From: Algibacter marinivivus
GTDB taxonomy: Bacteria; Bacteroidota; Bacteroidia; Flavobacteriales; Flavobacteriaceae
NCBI RefSeq assembly: GCF_003143755.1
Contig: NZ_QFRI01000001.1
Coordinates: 248,001-312,000, forward strand
DNA: 64,000 bases
Reading direction: 5' to 3'
Positions 58,381 through 64,000 of this stretch are shown here, piece by piece (position 1 is the first letter of the stretch; each line of letters begins with the position of its first letter). The translations under genes were made by a program, and so were the position numbers. The notes under the pieces were generated by a model, which saw only the letters and a program-made list of their open reading frames with translations, was not told where the DNA came from and ran no database searches.

Positions 58381-59102
58381 AATTAAAACACCTACATATA
58401 TTCTTGTTTCTATGCTTCATGGTTTTTGGACGCCAACCATCATTTGGATTAGCCCCACTTCAAACACCTAATAGTATCAGAACGTTTGATGACGATTTTA
58501 AAGATCGTTATGATGGTAATAAATACAATTATGAAGGCACAGACATAGTAACCAAAACACAACCAGGTTCTGGTAATTATGAAGACTATAAAAAAGAAGA
58601 GCTTAAACACAAAGAGCGAAATAATTCAGATGGTTTAAGTATAAATTTCGGTCCTTTTGCGTGGGTATTTTACATAGCTATTGCACTTGCAGTAGTCTTT
58701 TTAGTATATGTTTTATTAAATGAAGGTGGTACAGGTTTATTTACCGTAAACAGGAATAAATCAATTAATACTTATCAGGAAATTACAGCTGAAAATATTG
58801 AAAATGCAGATATTCATGCTTTAATAAAAAACGCTGAAAACGATAATGATTACAGACTTGCCATTCGTTATTACTACCTACTTGTTTTAAAAACACTGAG
58901 CCTAAAAAACCACATCAAATTTGAAGATGATAAAACTAACAATGAGTATTTAGATGAAGTAAGTAGCAAACCATTTAGTAAAGATTTTGCATACACCTCC
59001 TACCTTTACAATTACATTTGGTATGGTGAGTTTCCTTTAAATACAGATAAGTACAACAAAGCGAAAAATAATTTTTCAAGCTTTTTAAATCAGGTGAAGT
59101 AA
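58377..59102 (+). CDS. DUF4129-like protein
   Basis: 241 residues, TTG start, signal peptide 1-26. A central transmembrane helix (about 98-120) separates a periplasmic acidic part from a cytoplasmic domain with EITAENIENADIHALIKNAENDNDYRLAIRYYYLLVLKTLS (in parts), the DUF4129 pattern. It is followed at once (one-base overlap) by the DUF4350 gene. Component of the MoxR cluster. Confidence 0.75.
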   Translation: MKLKHLHIFLFLCFMVFGRQPSFGLAPLQTPNSIRTFDDDFKDRYDGNKYNYEGTDIVTKTQPGSGNYEDYKKEELKHKERNNSDGLSINFGPFAWVFYIAIALAVVFLVYVLLNEGGTGLFTVNRNKSINTYQEITAENIENADIHALIKNAENDNDYRLAIRYYYLLVLKTLSLKNHIKFEDDKTNNEYLDEVSSKPFSKDFAYTSYLYNYIWYGEFPLNTDKYNKAKNNFSSFLNQVK

Positions 59103-60307
59103 TGAAGAAGATTTTACCTGTACTTATTATACTTGTTGCGCTTGTAATTACTGCATCGGTTGTTATTGGTGTAAAACGCACCAAAACCGTTGATTGGGAA
59201 GAATCTTTTGATGAAAAAAGCAACAAACCTTATGGCGTTAGTGTGCTTTATAAAGAATTACCAAAGCTATTTAAAGATTATAAAGTTAGAACTGTTTACC
59301 ATCAACCGGCTAGTTATTTAAAAGCTAATTCTGAAGATGGTTATGGTGAACATATTGCAGAGGGAACTTATATCATCATTGGGAATTCTGATTATCTTGA
59401 AGATGATTCTATAGATGAATTATTAAATTTTGTAGACGCTGGCAATACTTTATTTCTCTCTGACTATTATTTCCCTCAGAAGATTCATGATACACTTGAT
59501 GTGAGTGTTAACTTTGTTGAAAATGAAAAAGACAGCATCTCTTATCTTTCATTGAAACATGTAAATATTGATGATATCAAACTTGATAGAAATGCCAGTG
59601 ATCAATATTTTTCTGAATTTGATTCTATCAATCACACCGTTTTAGGGCATTCAAAAATTGATTATAAGCATACTAATTTTTTGCAAGTGCCTTTTGGAAA
59701 GGGAACCGTTTTTTTACATACCGAACCTAAAGCATTTACCAATTATCATCTTTTAAAAGAAGAACGCTACAAATACATTGAAGGTATTTTATCTTATCTA
59801 CCAGATAATCATGTGTATTTTGATTCGTATACCAAAATTCAAACGGGTTATGATGGCGATGTAGAAAAAGAATCTAATTTAGGTTGGTTTTTGGAACAGT
59901 TATCTTTTAAATGGGCTTGGTTTACAGCCATTATATTTGGTATTCTGTTTATGATTTTTAATGCGAAACGCAGACAACGCATTATCAGAATCATCAAACC
60001 ATTACAAAACACAACAGTTGCTTTTGTAAAAACAGTATCTAATTTATATTTTGATACCAAAGACCATAAAAACTTAGTTGATAAAAAAATAACGTATTTT
60101 TTAGAAAAAATACGACGCGATTTAAACTTAAACACAGATGTTTTAGATGAGGAGTTTATAGAAAAATTAGCCTCTAAAACCGGAAAGAAAAAAGACGATG
60201 TAAAAAAACTTGTGAATTACATCAACTTAATGAGATCAAAAAATGAGTTTTTTGAAGAGAACCTGATAAAACTCAACAGACATATAGAAGCATTTTATTC
60301 AAAATAA
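59102..60307 (+). CDS. DUF4350 domain protein
   Basis: 401 residues. N-terminal helix 4-24, then a DUF4350-type domain with WEESFDEKSNKPYGVSVLYKELPKLF and GNTLFLSDYYFPQ, and a C-terminal transmembrane helix near 275-292 followed by a helical tail. Its position between DUF4129 and MoxR is the typical flavobacterial arrangement. Function unknown; an accessory of the MoxR-dependent envelope system. Confidence 0.8.
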   Translation: MKKILPVLIILVALVITASVVIGVKRTKTVDWEESFDEKSNKPYGVSVLYKELPKLFKDYKVRTVYHQPASYLKANSEDGYGEHIAEGTYIIIGNSDYLEDDSIDELLNFVDAGNTLFLSDYYFPQKIHDTLDVSVNFVENEKDSISYLSLKHVNIDDIKLDRNASDQYFSEFDSINHTVLGHSKIDYKHTNFLQVPFGKGTVFLHTEPKAFTNYHLLKEERYKYIEGILSYLPDNHVYFDSYTKIQTGYDGDVEKESNLGWFLEQLSFKWAWFTAIIFGILFMIFNAKRRQRIIRIIKPLQNTTVAFVKTVSNLYFDTKDHKNLVDKKITYFLEKIRRDLNLNTDVLDEEFIEKLASKTGKKKDDVKKLVNYINLMRSKNEFFEENLIKLNRHIEAFYSK

Positions 60308-60309
60308 TT

Positions 60310-61389
60310 ATGGACGAAAACAAAGAAGAGAAAACGCCTAAAGCGGAATCAACAAAACCAGAACAAGATGTAGTATCATCAATTGATGATAGTGCTCTAA
60401 CAGAAGATGATTCAAAAAATTTAGAGTTTAAAAGCAGACTAGATTTATCTGAGCTTCAACAAAGCGTCACTAAAATACGCGCAGAAGTTGGTAAAGTTAT
60501 TGTTGGTCAAAAAGACATGGTAGATATGCTTATTGCATCGCTTTTAGCCAAAGGGCATTCACTCATTGAGGGTGTTCCTGGAGTTGCAAAAACAATTACC
60601 GCTAAACTTCTAGCCAAATCGTTGAGCGTTGATTTTAGCAGAATTCAATTCACACCTGATTTAATGCCTAGTGATATTTTAGGAACTTCAGTTTTCAATC
60701 TTAAAGACTCTGAATTCGAATTTAAAAAAGGCCCTATTTTCTCAAACATGATTCTTATAGACGAGATTAACAGAGCACCAGCCAAAACCCAAGCTGCTTT
60801 ATTTGAGGTTATGGAAGAACAGCAAATTACTATTGATGGTAATAAGTTTAAACTGGATTCACCTTTTATGGTTTTAGCAACTCAAAATCCTGTAGAGCAG
60901 GAAGGTACTTATAGGTTACCAGAAGCCCAATTAGATAGATTCTTGTTTAAAATTGATGTTGGCTATCCCAATTTAGAAGAAGAAATAGAAATTTTATCCA
61001 GAGAACATGAGTTAAAAGACAAACTTAAAACTGATGAAATAGAATCTTTTTTAACAGCGAAACAAATTGCTGAATATCAAAATTTAGTATCGCAAGTTTT
61101 AGTTGAAGCACACTTGCTAAAATATATTGCCCAAATTATTGTAGCTACTCGAAGCAATCAGTTTTTATATTTAGGAGCGTCACCAAGAGCCTCAATAGCC
61201 ATATTAAAATCAAGCAAAGCGTTTGCTGCCATGAGCGGAAGAGATTTTGTAACACCAGAAGACATTAAACGTGCCGCTATTCCTGTTTTACACCACAGAG
61301 TTATTGTAACGCCAGAACGAGAAATGGAAGGTGTTTCTAGTAAACAGATTATTACACAAATTATTGAAACGGTTGAAATACCACGTTGA
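60310..61389 (+). CDS. MoxR family AAA+ ATPase
   Basis: 359 residues. An acidic N-terminal extension (1-45) precedes the AAA+ core: VIVGQKDMVDMLI, Walker A GVPGVAKT (about 91-98), Walker B ILIDEINRAPAKTQAALFEVMEE in two parts, sensor ATQNPVEQEGTYRLPEAQLDRF. MoxR proteins act as chaperones for metal- or envelope-protein maturation with a DUF58/VWA partner, here encoded 96 bases downstream. Confidence 0.92.
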   Translation: MDENKEEKTPKAESTKPEQDVVSSIDDSALTEDDSKNLEFKSRLDLSELQQSVTKIRAEVGKVIVGQKDMVDMLIASLLAKGHSLIEGVPGVAKTITAKLLAKSLSVDFSRIQFTPDLMPSDILGTSVFNLKDSEFEFKKGPIFSNMILIDEINRAPAKTQAALFEVMEEQQITIDGNKFKLDSPFMVLATQNPVEQEGTYRLPEAQLDRFLFKIDVGYPNLEEEIEILSREHELKDKLKTDEIESFLTAKQIAEYQNLVSQVLVEAHLLKYIAQIIVATRSNQFLYLGASPRASIAILKSSKAFAAMSGRDFVTPEDIKRAAIPVLHHRVIVTPEREMEGVSSKQIITQIIETVEIPR

Positions 61390-61422
61390 TAGTTTTCAGT
61401 GGCAGTCGCAGTATTCAGTTCT

Positions 61423-61480
61423 ACTTTTAACTTTTAACTTTTAACTTTTAACTTTTAACTTTTAACTTTTAACTTTTAAC
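61423..61480. repeat. Eight perfect copies of the heptamer ACTTTTA
   Basis: A simple-sequence repeat of 7 bases, eight times in tandem plus AC, ending five bases before the TTG start of the DUF58 gene. Copy number changes would alter the distance between upstream promoter or binding sequences and the start codon. Confidence 0.9.
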
Positions 61481-61485
61481 TAAAT

Positions 61486-62817
61486 TTGAAATTCTTTAAA
61501 CACTTCTACATCCAACCCCGATTTTTCTATGCTGGCATTGGTATTGTAGTGTTGTTTGCTTTAAGTTATTTCATTCCTGTGTTGTTCAATATTGCGCAAC
61601 TATCAATTTTAGTTTTAATACTGCTTTTCTTTTTAGATTTTCTAATCGTTTTCATTGGTAAAAACAAAATAGAAGCCACTAGAATTTTACCAGATAAGTT
61701 TTCAAATGGTGATAAAAATCAAATCAAACTAGAGGTTAGTAATAATTATCCGTTCACTATTCATTTAGAGATTATTGATGAAATCCCAGAACAATTTCAA
61801 GTACGCGATTTCAAAATAAAAGATGTTATTTCATCACGAAAATCAAAAACCATTCAATACGATTTAAAACCCACCGAACGAGGCGAATATTATTTTGGAA
61901 GCTTAAACGTTTACGCATCATCTGTATTAAATATTGTTGCCAAACGATTCACTTTTGAAGATGGTGCCATGGTACCCACCTACCCGAGTTTTAAACAATT
62001 AAAAAAGTTTGAGCTACTAAACATTAACCAAAACTCATTAGAATACGGCCTCAAAAAAGTACGCAGACTTGGTCATTCCATGGAATTCGAACAAATAAAA
62101 GACTATGTTTTAGGTGATGATTTACGTACTATAAACTGGAAAGCCACTGCAAAGAAAAACCAGTTAATGGTTAATCAGTTTCAAGACGAAAAATCACAAC
62201 CCGTGTATTCAATAATCGATAAAGGGCGCATCATGAAAATGCCTTTCAACGGTTTAAGCCTTCTCGATTACGCCATAAACGCATCACTCGTTATCAGTAA
62301 TGTGGTTTTAAAAAAGCACGATAAAGCAGGTATGTTATCGTTTTCAAAACGCATTCAAAATGTAGTTGTTGCCGAAAGACGCAGCTCCCAAATGCAACTC
62401 ATTCTAGAAGCGCTTTACAACGTAAAAACAGATTTTTTCGAGAGCGATTTCAGTAGGTTATATGCCAGTATCAAAAGGCACATTACCCACCGAAGCCTTA
62501 TTTTAATGTACACCAATTTTGAAACATTAGATGGTTTAGAGCGCCAACTCCCTTATTTAAAAGCCATTTCTAAAAGTCATTTATTGGTCGTTATATTCTT
62601 CAAAAACACCGAACTAAACAGCCTAATCGACAACAAAGCAGAAACCATCGAACAGGTTTACGACAAAGTCATTGCAGAAAAATTCGCCTTCGAAAAACGC
62701 CTCATCGTCAACGAGCTCAAAAAATACGGCATCCACTCCATCCTCACAACTCCAGAAAACTTAACTATAGACACTATAAATAAGTATCTTGAAATAAAAG
62801 CAAGAGGTTTATTATAA
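61486..62817 (+). CDS. DUF58 domain protein
   Basis: 443 residues, TTG start. Two N-terminal helices (about 13-55), then a beta-rich part and the DUF58 core with RRLGHSMEFEQIKDYVLGDDLRTINWKATAKKNQLMVNQF (in parts, the G-D-D/E..R.IxW motif) and a VWA-like C-terminal part. Partner of MoxR. Structured repeat i starts three bases after its stop. Expression may depend on the heptamer array upstream. Confidence 0.88.
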   Translation: MKFFKHFYIQPRFFYAGIGIVVLFALSYFIPVLFNIAQLSILVLILLFFLDFLIVFIGKNKIEATRILPDKFSNGDKNQIKLEVSNNYPFTIHLEIIDEIPEQFQVRDFKIKDVISSRKSKTIQYDLKPTERGEYYFGSLNVYASSVLNIVAKRFTFEDGAMVPTYPSFKQLKKFELLNINQNSLEYGLKKVRRLGHSMEFEQIKDYVLGDDLRTINWKATAKKNQLMVNQFQDEKSQPVYSIIDKGRIMKMPFNGLSLLDYAINASLVISNVVLKKHDKAGMLSFSKRIQNVVVAERRSSQMQLILEALYNVKTDFFESDFSRLYASIKRHITHRSLILMYTNFETLDGLERQLPYLKAISKSHLLVVIFFKNTELNSLIDNKAETIEQVYDKVIAEKFAFEKRLIVNELKKYGIHSILTTPENLTIDTINKYLEIKARGLL

Positions 62818-62820
62818 TTT

Positions 62821-62906
62821 TGGGCGTTACCCGAAAAGGGTCGAGCTTTCACTACTCAATCCCTCCTACGTCGGGGATTTCAAACATGCCGTTCAATCCC
62901 TAACGC
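62821..62906 (-). repeat. 3'-end structured repeat, copy i
   Basis: Sense with DUF58: GGGCGTTACCC, core GGGTCGAGCTTTCACTACTC, an AATCCC...GGGGATT hairpin, then TCAAACATGCCGTTCAATCCC and TAACGC (62901-62906), which pairs with GCGTTA (62824-62829). The shortest copy containing both loops; begins three bases after the stop. Confidence 0.82.
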
Positions 62907-62973
62907 AGGCTTATTTGCTGGCTAATTTTTTAAATCGACAGTTTATTTTATTTTTTGAGAGGTTTGTTTAACG

Positions 62974-63840
62974 ATTTTGTGTATAAAGCGCAGCTATCCC
63001 GCAGGGTAGCTATAATTTATAGACATTGTTGTAATTCGTTCATTTTTCAAATTCATTTCTTAATAGTTCATCTAGATTCCTCCAAAAGACTAAAGAATAC
63101 TGCGCACAGTTTTGCTGTGACTTACTTTTAGTTGTTATTAACTCGAACCATTCTTCTTTTGGTTTATACTTAGCAACTGTTTCCGCCAGCATGAACTGAG
63201 TTTTACAATTGTCAACTGTTCTAAATCTTAGTTTAGAAAGTTTGTTTATGTCTATTTTTCCTTTTGAAAAAAGTCCGTTTTTAATAGGTAAACTCTTATC
63301 AAACCAATCAAGAAGCTCACAAACTGAGGATCTCCCTCCTTTGTCTTGATGAATTCCAATTACTCTAAATAGGGCTTTGTTCTCCAATTTGTTTTGATAG
63401 CTAAATATATCGCCAACGTTGAATTTTGAATCTTCTCGGTAAACTTTAGCAATTCTTTTTTCCTTAGGTTGATTGATTAAAAGTTGCTGTTTGAGTTTTG
63501 TAATCACAATCTCTCTTTTCTTCAAATTCTTAGTGTCTTCTTTCCATCTTTCAAGGTCAGATCCCTTATCAATAATTTCAAGAGTCTTTTCAAGAACTCG
63601 ACCAATAAGTCTTCCTGTTTTCCATTGTGTATCTGCTAAGGCAAACCAAAATACTGAATTTTCATCGCTATCAATTATTGAATCTCTGTATTCCTTTTCA
63701 AGTGTAGAGGTAGCTTCTTCTGAATTAAGCCCGTCACCAATTAATTTTTTGAAATCATCTCTAATATCGCACGCTAAATCATCTGAATAAATGGCTGGTC
63801 CCCAAACTCCCATAGGTATTTCTTATTATATGTATTACAA
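62974..63840 (-). mobile_element. Integron-cassette-like insert 3 (minus strand)
   Basis: On the minus strand it starts TTGTAAT (63840-63834) and its complement ATTACAA (63035-63029) follows the gene stop. Then an attC-like region: GTCTATAAA... and ...TTTATACAC arms (63025-63016 and 62987-62978) around an AGCTACCC-TGC-GGGATAGCT hairpin. It ends at CGTTAAAC (62973-62966), the same outer half as in insert 1. Confidence 0.55.
63040..63813 (-). CDS. DUF4259-like protein of cassette 3
   Basis: 257 residues. The start MGVWGPAIYSDDLACDIRDDFKKLIGDG (in parts) is the DUF4259 pattern (MGxWGxxxFxxDxAxDxxxD), a family of small uncharacterised bacterial proteins. The second half, with SKFNVGDIFSYQNKLENKALFRVIGI, has an SH3-like strand pattern of unknown role. 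It is the only gene of insert 3 and is read from the platform promoter at 63888-63918. Confidence 0.75.
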   Translation of the reverse strand: MGVWGPAIYSDDLACDIRDDFKKLIGDGLNSEEATSTLEKEYRDSIIDSDENSVFWFALADTQWKTGRLIGRVLEKTLEIIDKGSDLERWKEDTKNLKKREIVITKLKQQLLINQPKEKRIAKVYREDSKFNVGDIFSYQNKLENKALFRVIGIHQDKGGRSSVCELLDWFDKSLPIKNGLFSKGKIDINKLSKLRFRTVDNCKTQFMLAETVAKYKPKEEWFELITTKSKSQQNCAQYSLVFWRNLDELLRNEFEK

Positions 63841-63918
63841 TATTTCGCAGATATAAAGTCGTTTTAGTTTTTATATCCGACCTTAAACGAAAGTAGCAGA
63901 TTTTTTTTACAAAGTCAA
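63841..63918 (-). promoter_or_regulatory. Promoter and short palindromic site of cassette platform 3
   Basis: Minus strand: TTGACTTTGT (63918-63909), -7-like TACTTTCG (63895-63888), then TTCGTTTAA (63891-63883) and a hairpin GGATATAAA...TTTATATCT with AAAACGAC on the inner arm. It is the counterpart of 21333-21411 with more substitutions. Bases 63919-64000 show no further feature. Confidence 0.6.
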
Positions 63919-64000
63919 ATAATAAACTAAATCGATATTAAAATGTGTGTAGCTGGCTAAAAAACAATTCATCATTAAAAAACCACAACTCAGTAACAAC

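Noticed and set aside
61423-61480. Phase-variable coding sequence
   Set aside because: Each heptamer brings a TAA into one of the three frames, so no frame reads through; any effect must be on spacing, not on the protein.
1-64000. CRISPR, prophage, transposase, integron integrase, tRNA or rRNA
   Set aside because: Looked for regularly spaced repeats, recombinase or transposase motifs and tRNA-like T-loops; none were seen by reading, though a tRNA scan was not possible.

Overview
The window looks like a chromosomal segment of a marine or soil member of the Flavobacteriaceae (Bacteroidetes). The DNA is AT-rich. Promoter-like sequences fit the Bacteroidetes -7 pattern TAnnTTTG, several starts are TTG or GTG, and Shine-Dalgarno sequences are not evident. 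The gene content is typical of the group: fused ccoN-ccoO, LytTR two-component system, TonB receptor with a carboxypeptidase-regulatory-like domain, 2TM proteins, DUF2141, DUF1343, DUF4350. I see no rRNA, tRNA, CRISPR array, transposase or integrase.

Layout. 1-6 kb: a broken-off NTF2-like gene, a TMEM175-type channel, an M1 peptidase, a YdeI-like protein and a ChlI/VWA (AAA plus von Willebrand) pair. 6-16 kb: an FNR-type regulator divergent from the cbb3 oxidase locus (ccoI, ccoS, ccoNO, ccoQ, ccoP, ccoG, ccoH and a SafE-like membrane protein). 16-21.3 kb: a TetR / ABC / HlyD / TolC export operon. 21.3-23.7 kb: an inserted cassette with one secreted protein. 23.8-30.8 kb: UspA, HemN, Cu/Zn SOD, CIA30-like, cystathionine beta-synthase and a LolC/E-like permease. 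30.8-36.3 kb: NamZ, a LACTB-like serine hydrolase, a LETM1-like protein, LpxD and a terpenoid-cyclase-fold protein. 36.3-41 kb: a minus-strand cluster DUF2141 / TPR / histidine kinase / two 2TM proteins / membrane protein / LytTR regulator. 41.6-47 kb: TonB, a second cassette with an SMI1/KNR4 protein, and a TonB-dependent receptor. 47-57 kb: ECF sigma factor, pseudouridine synthase, TopB, two GNAT paralogues, a BKACE enzyme, acyltransferase, Nudix, cyclophilin, TRIC and RDD proteins. 57.4-62.8 kb: the SpoIIM / DUF4129 / DUF4350 / MoxR / DUF58 operon. 63-64 kb: a third cassette.

Four layers of structure go beyond the gene list. (1) Four palindromes ATGAy-N4-rTCAT lie upstream of ccoI, ccoS, hemN and tonB, each at exactly the same offset from a -7-like element, which suggests one FNR-type regulon of respiration, haem synthesis and TonB-dependent uptake. 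(2) LytTR-type paired direct repeats (21-bp period) lie at identical offsets upstream of the DUF2141 operon and of the TonB-dependent receptor. (3) A ~45-125 bp structured element occurs nine times at gene 3' ends; its terminal stem shows compensatory changes. (4) Three accessory genes or gene groups sit in the same integron-like arrangement: a fixed promoter and a short palindromic site, then a cassette whose two ends are complementary to each other but differ between cassettes, then an attC-like hairpin region, then the other half of the palindromic site. No recombinase is present here. This is my candidate for an undescribed system.
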